Source: Paralichthys olivaceus
Lineage: Eukaryota > Chordata > Actinopteri > Pleuronectiformes > Paralichthyidae
Direction: 5' to 3'
NCBI RefSeq assembly: GCF_024713975.1
Contig: NC_091098.1
Location: 19,339,316 to 19,403,315, forward strand
Length of the DNA stretch: 64,000 nt
In this document: one piece after another, positions 21,401 through 33,220 of the stretch
Layout of the letters: every line of letters begins with the position of its first letter
Position numbering within the stretch: the stretch's first letter is position 1
Notes under the pieces: model-generated
What the model was told of the DNA's origin: nothing
Databases searched by the model: none
What the model saw: the letters and a program-made list of their open reading frames with translations, nothing else
Translations under genes and position numbers: made by a program

Positions 21401-24400
21401 GTGGGGTTGTAGCTGTTTTCAAACACATGAAAATGTCTGTTTTGTTTCTAGCTTGAAGAGACTTGCCTTCAAGCTCATATGCACTAGCCTGTTCAAGCTG
21501 AAAATTAATTTATCTTTATGTTAATTAACAAAAGAGCATCTGCTCAAAGAATGCACTATTTCATAAAACCCTTTTTGTCACAGCCAGTGAGCTGCAGTCC
21601 ATGCAGGTGGAATGTAATGGCCTTCAGAAGGAATGCTCTGTCCTGCGATCAGAGAAACAGGACATTGTGAATAAGCACCAGAAGGAGAAGAACAGTCTGC
21701 AAAGTGAATGTGCTTCCCTCAGGGCTGAGAAGGAGGAACTCTCCAAGTCTAGCCTGAAAGAGAAGACCAACCTGCAGAGTGACTGTGCAGTACTGCGCTC
21801 TGAGAAAGAGGCAGTGCTGCATAAACAACAGCAGCTGGAGAAGGACCTTGCCAGGTCAGTGAGCAATACAACCACAAATTCAGCTGCACCCCCTACATTT
21901 GTGTCTCATTTGCCTAACTCTGCTACGTTGCTACATAGTATACCAAACACTTCGCTGTTTGTCATCCTCCACCCATTGAAGTCTGTGTCGTTTTGTTTCT
22001 CACAGTTCCCGTGCTCAGAATGCTGAACTGAGCAACAGCCTCAAAGCCCTAGAGAGATCCCAGCAGGAGCTGGAGAAGAGGCTGGCAGCCCTGCAGCTCC
22101 AGCACCAGCAGGATAGCACCAAGTGGCAAACCCAACTGGATGAGGCAGACAGTTGCAACAAGGCTCTGCAGAGAGAGGTATGCTCTCAAAATAAAAAGAC
22201 ATCCAGCTGAGTGGGCATCTCAGAATCACGTCCAAGAATCACACTGAAGATTATTTCAGCCTCGAACCTGACCCTTTCTGTTGTCACTGTCCATGCCTGG
22301 ATGCCTTTCACTTGCATATTTCATCCTGCCACTGACTGGAGCTAGAGTGACTCACACTTCACTTGCACTTTCACTGATAAATGCAGCCCAAAGTGATGTT
22401 TTAGGCCATGAGTCTTATTTTTTCCCAGCAAGCACATAATCATGTATTGATCTGTGAGCAGAGGCGGACTTAACCATTAGGCAAAGGTTGGCAATTGCCT
22501 TGGGCGTCCAACTACCAGGGGCCCCATAAAGAACCTAATACATTTATGGATACGATTTTTTTTTTACTTTTTCGTCATTTCTTTCTTAAGGTCCATACAC
22601 TAAAATGGCATCAAATTGCCTATAATTCACAAGTAACTAGTGTCTCTGCAACCCCCCCTCTACAATGGACTATTCCATGAGTGCGTCCACGGAAGTGAGT
22701 CAGGGTGTAAACAGAGACTGGAGAGAAGTGACAGTTCGCTCTTAAAAAGATCTAGTTCAGTTCATACAGATGAAAATGAACTAGTTCACGTTCATTCGCT
22801 CTGTTTTATTATTGGGATAATTTAGATGAACAAGATACAAGACACAAGATTAGAGGCCTATCATCAACTTAATCCGAGATCCTGCTGAAAACCAAAGTTA
22901 TAGATGACAGATCTTCCATGTGAATGGACAATATGGTTCATTCTTATTGTACAGAGATCATATTGTTTATGAAAATAAGATTTTACTGTGAGTGCATTTG
23001 TTAAACTGTTAATATGTTTTGTTGGGTTGGGAAGAAGTTACAAGTAGGACTTTCTTAGATAAATAAGCATTGAAAACAGATGGAGAACAGTGTATGCGGA
23101 GGGCCCCATGCCTGTGTTTGCCTTGGGCCCCCAAATTGCTAAATCCGCCACTGTCTGTGAGTTAGGTCAAAACACTCTTGAGCACACAGTAGCACTGTGG
23201 CAGCATATACACGGCTAGAGGAGTGCAGCTGCTGCTGACCAATGTTGACAAGGTGTTAAAGTATTTATGAAACTCCCCCCCCACACTCTCAGTTAAGTTT
23301 TCCTTCGAGAGCAAATATAGTTGCACTTTACCGACATGAAACCATAAAATTAAGTTAAGTTGTGTACTTTTTTGTTTACAATTCCAAATGGTTGGCATTT
23401 TGGACTTTAGGGTATTTTGCTCTACCCTTTCATGACTACAAGAAAGACAGGAGATCTCTGTAGTAGTCGTCTAATCCTGACATTTTGTTCTCTTTTTTAC
23501 TCACCATGAAATTCTGTTTTTGGCACTTGGAGACATGATTTCTCTCATTAGCCAAGCCTTCTTTCATATGCGTGAAAGTGATTGTAATTATGTGTCACTG
23601 TGTAGTTTATAGTTTTACTAAAACTAAACTATGACTATAATTAATATTTTGGGTGATTTTCTTTGTACAGTTCGAGGAGGCTAAAACGGAGCTGTCGGAC
23701 ATGACGGAAAAATATGAGAAGACTGAGCAGGAGAAACAGTCGGTTACAGATGAACTTGAGTCGTGCAAAGCCAACATGAAGGAGCTTCAGGAGAAAGGGA
23801 CAAAGGTGAGTGATTGTTTATCTAACAGAAAGGAGAAGGCTGTCTTTTCTCATTAAAAATAACACATTGACAAACAACACATGAAGAGTTTTACAAATTG
23901 TAGAAATATGTAAACATCTGCAGTTGTATTGGTTTTGGGAGCATGAGCTTTGTTTCTAATTTAGCAACAACAGTGAACTGAACATGTGTTCTACTTGTGA
24001 AATGTCTGAGTTTATGAGATTCACAAGAATAATAATATAATAAGAATATATTGTTTTAATACCAGCTCCCTTCTACTCATCCACTGTCTATGACTGCTTT
24101 TAGACATTGAGATTTTTATAAACACCACAGACAGACTACTGACTGAGGGGTTTATTAATAAAGTTACCACGCCCAACTAAAGTATGTCCCATTGCAGTTG
24201 ATTACTATAATATCCCTTCCCTTCTGTAGACATCCCTATTGCTGCCTGCACAAGCCATAGTCATCGGCCTTTTCCTGGCTTTGCTGTATTGGTGCTTCGG
24301 CGCATTGTGGTAGTAAGGTACACTCCTGTCAAGTCGGCCTACATTTTTCATTCTCATCAGTGTCTTTTAGCTCATTGCATGACTTAATCAGGTTTTCCTC

Positions 24401-24760
24401 GTTTCCCAGAATGCCTTCCTCTGGGGAAATTAACGTCTCAGAAATCTAACCTCTCTGATCATACAGTTCCAACATCTGACATCTGTTTGTCTTGTCTGGA
24501 CGTCTAATGCTTAACAACTGTTTCTCTCTTGGATGGGCTTATCTTTATCTGAAAGAGCTGTTTTTAACTCACGTCCTGTGTGCACTGCATTGATCTCAAT
24601 TGCAAGCTCCCTCTGTCAAAGCTTTGGCAATCCTCGGGTGGGCAGTTTCATGTTTCCATTTCTGTGTCACCACTTGTTTCAGAAAGCGTGGATGATCTGG
24701 GGGCCTGCGGTCGCTGTGGCTCTAACGGCAGTGACTGCTGCTGCACTCTTCAGAACCTGA
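18434..24760 (+). CDS. slmap: Sarcolemma-associated protein, short form (slmap paralogue)
   Basis: Exons 18434-18485, 20471-20599, 20715-20789, 20921-21223, 21584-21854, 22006-22177, 23671-23805, then either tail exon 24230-24313 (406 aa) or 24683-24760 (404 aa); all phases agree. The start MDEKELSDPLNNVSLIKDDL corresponds to the internal methionine of human SLMAP short isoforms (MDEQDLNEPLAKVSLLK, from memory). The rest is a long coiled coil with family landmarks DAQELANTEKHRCMEL and YEKTEQEKQSVTDELESCKA, ending in a tail anchor. SLMAP is a tail-anchored protein of ER, outer nuclear and muscle membranes; the long form also recruits STRIPAK through an FHA domain, absent here. The first tail is a hydrophobic IVIGLFLALLYWCFGALW ending in TAG. 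A hAT element lies in the intron 22178-23670. Synteny with abhd6 and kctd6 supports the assignment; which ohnologue it is remains open. Confidence 0.88.
22459..23153. mobile_element. Non-autonomous hAT transposon with 8-bp TSD
   Basis: A 695-bp element in an slmap intron. The left end CAGAGGCGGACTTAACCATT and the inverted right end CAGTGGCGGATTTAGCAATT are imperfect terminal inverted repeats that continue into TTGCCTTGGGC-type blocks. Both sides carry the identical 8-bp target duplication TCTGTGAG (22451-22458 and 23154-23161). Eight-base duplications with CAG..G ends are diagnostic of the hAT superfamily. There is no transposase frame, so it depended on another copy for movement. Confidence 0.9.
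24683..24760 (+). CDS. slmap: Alternative tail-anchor terminal exon of slmap
   Basis: After the acceptor TTGTTTCAG (24674-24682) the frame reads KAWMIWGPAVAVALTAVTAA then ALFRT and TGA. It is in phase with the donor at 23805/23806. It resembles the human SLMAP TM2 tail (KPWPWMPMLAALVAVTAIVL), while the exon at 24230-24313 resembles the TM1 tail. The two are expected to be mutually exclusive: use of the first ends translation at TAG 24311-24313. Confidence 0.8.
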   Translation, partial: KAWMIWGPAVAVALTAVTAAALFRT

Positions 24761-24931
24761 GGGCAACTCGCTCAAGCACACACACAAGTGAATCCATGTT
24801 TGTCATCAGATTTTGTCTGCACTAAAACTGAAAAACTTGCCCCCTCATCATATCTGCACTATTAATTAGGAGGGCTCCTACTTAACACTGTTTGATTATT
24901 AAGATGCTCTATTTTAGATGGCAGAGACGTA

Positions 24932-24937
24932 AATAAA
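24932..24937 (+). terminator. slmap: slmap poly(A) signal
   Basis: AATAAA 172 bp after the stop codon of the distal tail exon. It would serve both tail isoforms. Confidence 0.65.
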
Positions 24938-27900
24938 AGAAGGTGAGTTTTACGTGGAAATGAATACCTTCGCTTGTATGTTTGTTATGTGAAGAAAGAG
25001 TTAGGTCATTTTTTTGGCTACTATTTTGACTTATAGGATTATCCTTTAATGAATGTAAACTCTACACAGTTAATAAATTCTGAATATATGATGATATTTT
25101 TGGAGTTTGAACCTCCCTAAATGTAACACATCTCTGTAATTGTCAGAATAATAAATATGATCACAATAATGCCGCCCCTAATTGAGTGCATGATGAAACC
25201 ACTAGTTACTGTACATAAGAATATTTGATTGGATGGTTGTGGTGCACACTATATTTTCTGTTAACATAATTATCAATGTGAATTTAGATTTTTTAATTCT
25301 AAAAAAGGTCTGATAGGTATATATTTGACAATTATGAGAGGACTGGAGAAGCAAGGAAATAATATTAACTTCCTTCGTGGAGTCAGTTCAGGACTGCACA
25401 TATCCACCTTATGCTTTTTATTTTTAAATGCACGATGATACTTCATTTATTTAAGACACTTATGTGTTTCTGCAACATTTGTCAGCAAGATGCTTCAGAA
25501 ACAAATAGATCCCACTAATACAAAGAATATCATGTCTTTCATTTTAGAACAAATAAAAACACTTGATTTTGACAAGACATGATACAATCAAGAACTGCTC
25601 GAGCATAACGAAACACTTACTCATCACAAGGGAACTACGTCTCTGTGGCTCTGGGCCTGGAGAGGTGGGAGGAAAAATAACCTGATGATTTTCTCATCTA
25701 TGGCTTCAAACTATGAATAACAATACTGGAGTTATGGAGCGTAAAAGACAGACATTTAATGAATGGTGCAACTAAGTAGCGTGATGAGAATTGTAGGATA
25801 TAAGGGACTAATAAGGACGATATCGCTGTCTCTCTTGAAACCTCAACTTTATGTGAGTGCTACAGTAAATGAATGCAGTATCTCTGTAAGTGAGTGGAGG
25901 TGTGACATAGTATCACACAAGCACAGCTTGATCCTCTAATTCAATGTGACTGCTGTGGTGGCCTTTAACTCTGCTGGAAGATTACAGGGTTAAGCATTCA
26001 GAGCAGTTCCACCCTTTAAGCGGGCTGACCACCACACTGATGGTGAAGCCCAAGAGGAGGATACAGTTTATTTCCCAACAGGATGAGAAGTCTGTTGCTA
26101 ATTTTTGAATTGTGCAATATCCTTAAGGTCATAGCTCTAGAAGAAATTCCTGTGTCCGCAGATGAGTAATCAGCACCTGATCCACATTTGTGTGTTGCTT
26201 TATTGACTCAATCACTTCTGCTCTGCTGGCGTTGCTGTCTCATCGTGCCCACCAGCATGACAGACCAAAGTGACTTGAGGTTCTCAATCAACCCAGGGGA
26301 TACACTGTGTGTGTGTGACATGTGAGCAGATTGAGGGCTGCCCCTATATAAACCCAAAGATGAGAATCATTCTCGTGAAAGGAAAGCCTCTCTGCAGAGT
26401 TGTCGTGTCCATTTGTTCTGCTCTAGTTTGTATGTAGGTCATCGGAAGTCGACCAGAGATGAAGCAGAATGGCAGGCGTGCACTGCATGGGAAGGTATTT
26501 ACATACTGTGTAATCCTGCGCTTCATAGCTATAATTTACATTCTGACTAATGCTGAAGTCGTAGTCATACTGAGAATAATTCACAAAATGTTCTACATCA
26601 CAACATGAGGAAGAGCTTAAGATGTTTTCAGCAGCCTTCCGTTATGAAATTGAAATAAGTTGCTCAAATGTTAAATAGCCTGAAGAAAAGCCACAGTCAC
26701 TATGAAAACTCAGTCTCTCTATTTGTTGGTTGTGATCCATCAGAAACATTCATTCTTATGAGTTTTTATTTTGATGTAAACAACATCCAAATGATATGCT
26801 GAGTCAATATCACCTCTGGAGGGCAGTGTGTTCATGTGAGGCTCCACTGGTTCATCAGCAGTGTTTCTTCCCCTCAGTCAAGGAATCTTCCTCAATGTGT
26901 CTGAAACAGAGTCAGCACCTGGTTCAGACTTCCCTCAACCCTCCATCAATAACTGAGGAAGCTGTGAGGACATCTCACTGTCTGCACATGTCATGGCAAC
27001 CAGGGCTGTGTTCCAAAAGCCCTCTGATCGTCACTACTGACTGTAACACACCAGGGACACTCACAGCCTGCCTCCATCATGACACCCAGTGGTAAGTCTT
27101 GGACCCCGAGCTTGAGCTCGAGAACAAATGTGGATGCGAGAGCGAGACAGGTTCAAACTAATAGTGCAGACTGAAAACAAAGTAGTGAAGGAGGGATCCT
27201 AAAGTCAGAGGGTGAAACATGGAGGTGAGAAAGAGTTCAGTGAGACTCAAAGTTAAGCTGTGCTCTTTCATAATACATATCTCAATTTCATTTTAAGTTC
27301 AGAGGCGTCATATAGTGTTTAATGTTATTACTGCGGTTAATGTTTTCTCTGATAAAGGAGCTGGAGCAGGGAGCCAGTCTGTAACAACGGGCGGCTCTTT
27401 TGAGATTCTTGCAGTGGTACGTCAACATTACATCATTATGTCGCACTCACTAATAACTTCCTTGTCTGCAAAACAGTTTTTTCCCAAATATGAGCTCCTC
27501 TTTACACATCAAACATGTACAGAACTATCCAGAAACCAACACTCCCTTTGTCACAAAGAGATAAAAGAACATTTACCAAGATCAGACACTTAGAATAAGA
27601 CTGAAAATCATTATCAACGTATCTGTTTATTTTTCCAATTAGTTAATAATCATTTGGATCCTACATATTTGCACAAAACCTTCTCCTCTCTTGTTTTGAT
27701 ATCTTCAAAGATATTATTTCCATACTGCCTCTTCTGGGATGTATCAAATGTTATGTAAAGATAATTTCTGACAGCTTTGACTGCAGAGTCTGGCCTGTAC
27801 GTTCACTTTAAAAGATTGATCGAGTACTCCAGTGGCCCAGTTTTCACTGATGATGAGTAATAATCAATGGGTTTATCCAGAGCAAACATAATGTGTCGGG

Positions 27901-28386
27901 ACTAACTGCACTCCGAAGGGTCAGTTTTTTATTTCAAATTTCTGAAAGATAAATGGACTAATAATACTATCTGCACATCTGCGATACCTGAAAGCATGAA
28001 TGAATGAATCTGCTGGCTGCCAATCGAATCAGAATCCCACTTGAACCACATGTTTGTCTGTGACAGAAGAAACAAGGGAAACAATAATCAGGTAAGTAAA
28101 TTTAAAAAAATATGGGCATGTTGTGGATAAAAAAAGATGTTTTAGTCGTATGAAATGTGCACAAATATGCATCTCTATTATTATTTGTAAAATAAATACG
28201 ATATTAAAGCAATGCATATACCCATTGTTAAAAAATGTCTCATGTTCGTCTATCAGCTGTAAATTATTCTTTTAATTCTCAACCAAACATTGTCTGAATG
28301 TTGGATACTGGCTTTTCTCCTCCCCTGACATTTCATCTTCATGCTGTGTGTTGCATGTGTTCCTGCTCTTTCTACATGAGGCAGCC
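24938..28386. other. Intergenic spacer slmap-abhd6
   Basis: About 3.4 kb, AT-rich. Two good donor contexts, CAGTG|GTAAGTCT (after 27091) and AATCAG|GTAAGTAA (after 28092), could end non-coding first exons of abhd6; neither can be proven from sequence. I see no protein-coding exon, tRNA or clear transposon. Confidence 0.4.
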
Positions 28387-31300
28387 ATGGCAGCTGATCT
28401 GGATATGGTGAACCTGTTCGTCATTGCTGGGGGAACACTGGCGATTCCAATTCTTGCCTTTATCGCCTCCGTTCTTCTCTGGCCCTCAGCTCTCATCAAA
28501 GTTTATTACTGGTAAGATTAATTAATGTGTTGTCCCATTCTCCACTGTAGGTTTTTTATTACTGGTGATATTTGTCCAGAGTATCAAAAAAATGCTAAAG
28601 AAAATGATAATTCTCCTGCAATTGTGCTAAAAAATGTTACCAGGGAATGATTTCATTGCATGAAGACTGACTAGTAAAAATGTGAGCCTGTCTTTTGAAA
28701 AGGCTCTTGTGACCTTTTTGAGCATATGGTGTGAGAATCTAAATGTCAACTCAGGTCAGTTTTATTTTAAGGAGCCCAGAAATCATGAATTTGCCTCAAC
28801 ATGAAAACATACAACTGCAACCCATAAAATTACATCTAAACCCGTCATCATTTGGCCCAAATTTGAATTCTAGTGAAGTTGTGCCTCTGCGTGTCAGCTC
28901 AGATGTGTCTCTGCTCCACCGCAGGTACTGGAGGAGGACTCTGGGCCTGCAGGTTCGCTACGTAGACTGTGGTGGGTACCGCTTCTGTTACTCATACAGA
29001 GGAAAGCCTGGGATGAGACCTTCCATTTTGATGCTGCATGGCTTCTCTGCTCACAAAGACACATGGCTCACTCTGGTCAAGGTCAGGGAAACACTCATCA
29101 TCTGCTGCTATGGATTTGTGGCACCAATACTCGGTTGATTTCATTTAATATTTGCAATAAAAACAAGTGATGGCAAACATCATCACAAACTTCAATCTGT
29201 AAATTTACCCTGTGCATAATTATTATAGTTCTGCCATTTTGAAGAGGTGGAAACTATGCCATTGCTCTCCATGTGGATAAAATGATAAGTATATTACAGG
29301 CTTAAATTTCAGGAATAAGTATTGAGTTGCTTATGAGATTAATATAATTAGAGACTTTACTGTCCTCCAAACATACATTAGCAGTTTTAAGCTTCACGTG
29401 GTTTCTTCTGATGCTCTAGTATCTACCAAAACATCTGCACCTTGTGTGTGTGGACATGCCTGGCCATGAGGGAACGACACGCACCAACACAGAGGATTAT
29501 TCAATCCAGGGCCAGGTCAGAAGGATCCATCAGGTACATTGAGAGAACATATACCTACTGAATCAAATACTGTGTGTGTATGTACTAAATCATTTCACTG
29601 AAAATGTTTTACTGTCCCTCGTTCTTCTCAGTTTGTGGAAACTCTTCGCTTGAACAGAAAACCTTTCCATCTGGTGGGAACGTCCATGGGGGGGAACGTA
29701 GCTGGGGTTTATGCAGCTTGCTACGCCTCAGAAATCTGTAGCATGACTCTCATTTGCCCAGATGGTCAGTCACAGTGTGTGTATGAGTGTGGAAAATGTA
29801 TGTAAGTGTGTAAGGACTGCATGTTCACTATATGAAAAACCACAAGGTTTTAAATCTGTGTGTGTGTTTGTGCATGAAAGTTTGAGAAAATAACCCTGAT
29901 GTTGTCATGGTGATTTAAAATGGTTTATCTCAGATTGGGCTTGTAGTCTCCAAATGTTATCATAAAAACTAGAGGCATTGAACTTGAATGATAAAAGGTA
30001 AACTGAAGATAGATCCAAACATTTAGTTTGTATCGGGTCAAACTTTTGAAATGTTTGACCCTTTTTTCCCCCCATAGTTCAACTAGATAACAACTTTCAC
30101 TAGACCCCTCCTGTCTGTGGAGGGTCCAACTGCAAAGTTCATGTCAGATGTGTTGTGTCCCTTTTTGTAAGCTAGATCTGCTTAAGACTTTAAATAGCAT
30201 TACCATAATGCTTTGTGGTAGACAGACAGACAGATGGAGGGATGGGTAGATGGATGGAGAGAGACAGAGAGTGAGTACTACTTAATCCCAAAGAGACTTT
30301 TTTAACAATCACAAAAACAATGAAGTAGGTCACAGACATTATAATGTCCGTGTAAACAGACAGTCAGAGAGTACTAGAAAGATCAGTTGAGTTTGAAATA
30401 TTACAGATGTGATGTGTAATATAATATATAAATGTCCGGGTGTCGGCCCTGGTATGAGGAAATACCATGTTGTGGAGTTTTTTATATTTTATTGTACCTT
30501 CATTGTATTGTTGGCTCATCTAAGGACAGGCACTGTAAATTAGCTTTGGGTTTAAATGCATATTTTATTGCATTGCAGTATTAGCTCATGCCATATACTT
30601 GTACAGGTACTTCAAATTTCTTCCACTTTTCTTTCATAGCTTACATTTTTGTCTTCATGTTTCTTTATTATCCTGCAGGTATCAGACATCCATGTGAGAC
30701 CAAATTTGACAATCATCTGCAGGACCTGGAGCACAGCAATTACACATTAAATATCCCTCTGATCCCCACTACACCTGAAGAGATGGAGGACATGTTCAGA
30801 CTCTGTTCCCATGTTCGCTTTAAAATCCCGCAGCAGGTCAGGTCTAGACTTGTAGCTGGCAGCAGCATAATTTCCTCATATTTGCTAATCAAACAATGTG
30901 TTCAGCAAACAGGGGTCAGAGTAATATTCACCCCAACTTTTTATATGTTGCTGCTTCTTGTGGTTGTTCAAATGTGTTTTCATTGTTTAGATTCTTCAAG
31001 GGTTGGTAGATGTTCGGCAGCCTCACAACACATTTTACCAGGAAGGTTAGTTCACTTTGCCGGGCAAAATTATAGGATTTCCCCTGTAAGCATCCATGTG
31101 ACAAATAATTGTTTCTTCTCTTTATTTTCATTAGTATTTCTGGAGATTGTTGGTGAGGAGTCAAGATATGCCTTACAGGATCACTTACATCTGATCACTG
31201 CACCGTTACAAGTGATATGGGGCAAACAAGACCAGGTAACAATGGCAGCAGACAAATCTGGGCTGTGTACATGTATAGCCTCAGAGTGTCGGCTTTACCT

Positions 31301-32617
31301 TTGAACACATAAGACGTCCATCTCTGGTTCCACCTCATCCGTGATGTAGTGTTAGGAACAGTTTTAAGAAAGGCTGCACAATCTGAAATCAATGTATTTC
31401 AGACTCTTATCTGAAGTTTTTACTCTGAAGAGCATCAAAGCTTTGAGGTCTCCATTATTTCCGGACCATGAGACAAGAGTCATCTCATTCTGGCCCATAT
31501 TCTGAGAGAGGATTACAGCACTTTATGTCAAAACACAGCCTAATGAGATTATACTGATCTTTCACCCTAACGTTTGCACATCTGAGGTAGATTTGTGTCA
31601 AACCAGTGTTACCAGTACTTTCTGCAACATAGAGGAAGCATTACTAAATTTAAAAGCACAATCCAAACATGTACAAAAATGTATCCGTAGTATTAAAACT
31701 GAAAACAAAGGATCAGACCCTGCTAGATTCTCAAACTGACTGGACGTAATGAATTTTAACAATGTAAAATGAAACATTCTAGTTGATGTCTCAAAATCTT
31801 ATGTCATTATAAACTGCTGCAAATGACTGCTTAATAGTAACTTCAAGAACGGAGCTTGTTTGAAATCCTCAGTTACGTCAGAGGATGGTGATGTTGGACT
31901 AGATCTACTATTTCCCTTCCTACCACACCCTTGAGGTTGTTCCCCTGATACAGTAACTCAGCAACACTTATATAAATACAGAGGTGTTTACCTGCAGACT
32001 CTGATCTAATCTCAAGAATCACATGGATGTGTATCAACTTTTAACCTGAGGGTGGTGGCTCAGGTTGCTCTATCTGCTCAGTTAGCAACTGAAGAGAGAA
32101 ACATCAGGTGCATACCGTCACTGCACAAGTATGATAGTTATATAGGGCGTGCAATCAAACGAAGAACAATATCAAAAAATATTGCATATTATTTTCATCA
32201 GTATGAATATGTCCAACATTATGTCCAATATATATTGATATATGTTGCTAATGCATTGTGCAAGCACGTTTCTAAAGTTTTCTATCTGTGAAGAAGAATT
32301 TAAAACCACATTTTCTCAGGAGCAAAAATTAGACTTCAAATAAATATAATGTTATATTTACAATGAGAATTATAAACATTATTATCCTGATATAACGTTG
32401 GGCCATGTCGTCCAGCTCTAACCCTGCGTCTCTCCAGGTGGTGGATGTCTCTGGAGCTGCGGTCATCACAGACGTGTTGCCTGGGTGCAGGGTGGACCTG
32501 CTGGAGAACTGTGGCCACTCGGTGGTGATGGAGAGGCCGTGTCGGACCGCCAAGCTCATCCTGGAGTTCATCATCCTGCAGCAAGCAGCCAGGGGTGGCA
32601 CGAAGAAATCCTCCTGA
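28387..32617 (+). CDS. abhd6: Monoacylglycerol lipase ABHD6
   Basis: Eight coding exons 28387-28511, 28925-29081, 29420-29533, 29632-29764, 30679-30836, 30991-31045, 31135-31235, 32438-32617; 340 aa (human 337), all phases consistent. It hydrolyses 2-arachidonoylglycerol and other monoacylglycerols, and also acts on lysophospholipids and BMP, on the cytosolic face of membranes. Residues 9-31 (NLFVIAGGTLAIPILAFIAS and following) are the N-terminal membrane anchor. The alpha/beta-hydrolase fold shows LMLHGFSAHKD (oxyanion region), the nucleophile motif GTSMGG with Ser150, acid Asp280 in WGKQDQ and His308 in NCGHSVVMERP, each two residues after the human S148-D278-H306 triad. A 908-bp intron (29765-30678) holds a GACA/GATG microsatellite. 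The start gives MAADLDMVN, aligned with the human start. Confidence 0.97.
30221..30310 (+). repeat. GACA/GATG microsatellite and retroelement-tail-like end
   Basis: GACAGACAGACAGATGGAGG grading into GATGGGTAGATGGATGGAGA and GAGACAGAGAG, followed by CTACTTAATCCCAAAGAGAC, which resembles the ACTTTATTGATCC dispersed tail seen elsewhere in the window. In abhd6 intron 4. Confidence 0.7.
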
Positions 32618-32754
32618 ACAAAGGACTTATTTTACCTCCTGACGCATCATGTGCTCCACATACCTGACGTGCATATGAAGTGGACACTTTAATAACACAC
32701 TAAAGCAGTTCTCCAGCTTCGTGCAGTTGTGCTCCACAGTTTCTCAGATGCAGA

Positions 32755-32760
32755 AATAAA
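32755..32760 (+). terminator. abhd6: abhd6 poly(A) signal
   Basis: AATAAA 138 bp after the stop; a second A-rich AATAAAAAAAA lies near 32788. The 3' UTR is about 150-180 bp and ends just before the CpG-rich kctd6 promoter. Confidence 0.75.
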
Positions 32761-32839
32761 TCGCTTATATGTGTAAACCTGACAATGATAATAAAAAAAA
32801 GCTCATGCATGTTGCAGTGTGTGAATGGATGTGTTCATG

Positions 32840-33220
32840 CCGAGGTGTGTGAGGCTGCAGCAGGACCTCCTCCTCTTCCTCATCTCCCCCCTCCTCTTCG
32901 TACTCCTCCTCCCCCTCCTCCTGGTCTGCGCAGTTTTGCTGCAGCCGGGAGTGGAGCACAGCTGCCCGGTGCGACCAGCGGTGAACATCGCTCCCTGAGC
33001 AGCAGCGTTAAACAAGCCGAGGGTCGCTGCAACCGGAGAAGAAAAGTCGAGTGTTGACCACGAGGAGCCAGGTGAGGCTTTGTCTTCAGTTTCATGTCTG
33101 CTTCTCCTCCGGTTTGTCTGAAGTAGACCCCGGCGTTAACCTCCGGAGGAACAGCAGCTAACGTTAGCGGACTGTTAGCCGCGTTAGCATGCTAGTTAGC
33201 AAGTAAGTAGCTAGCAGGCG
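32840..33220 (+). promoter_or_regulatory. kctd6: kctd6 CpG-rich promoter and non-coding exon 1
   Basis: GC-rich block with many CpGs and a CCTCCTCCTC pyrimidine run (about 32865-32920). A donor at CCAG|GTGAGG after 33071 closes a non-coding exon 1. Immediately downstream in intron 1 are six GTTAGC/GCTAAC/GCTAGC hexamers between 33157 and 33215. The frames read through this block on both strands reflect GC composition only. Confidence 0.65.

Noticed and set aside
30035-30061. Small hairpin GGGTCAAAC / GTTTGACCC in abhd6 intron 4
   Set aside because: Nine-base arms occur by chance at this scale and no element end or RNA gene is associated.
32785-33095. Pro/Leu-rich and Glu-rich frames on both strands
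   Set aside because: Composition effect of the GC-rich kctd6 promoter and its CCTCCTC run; no homology recognised.
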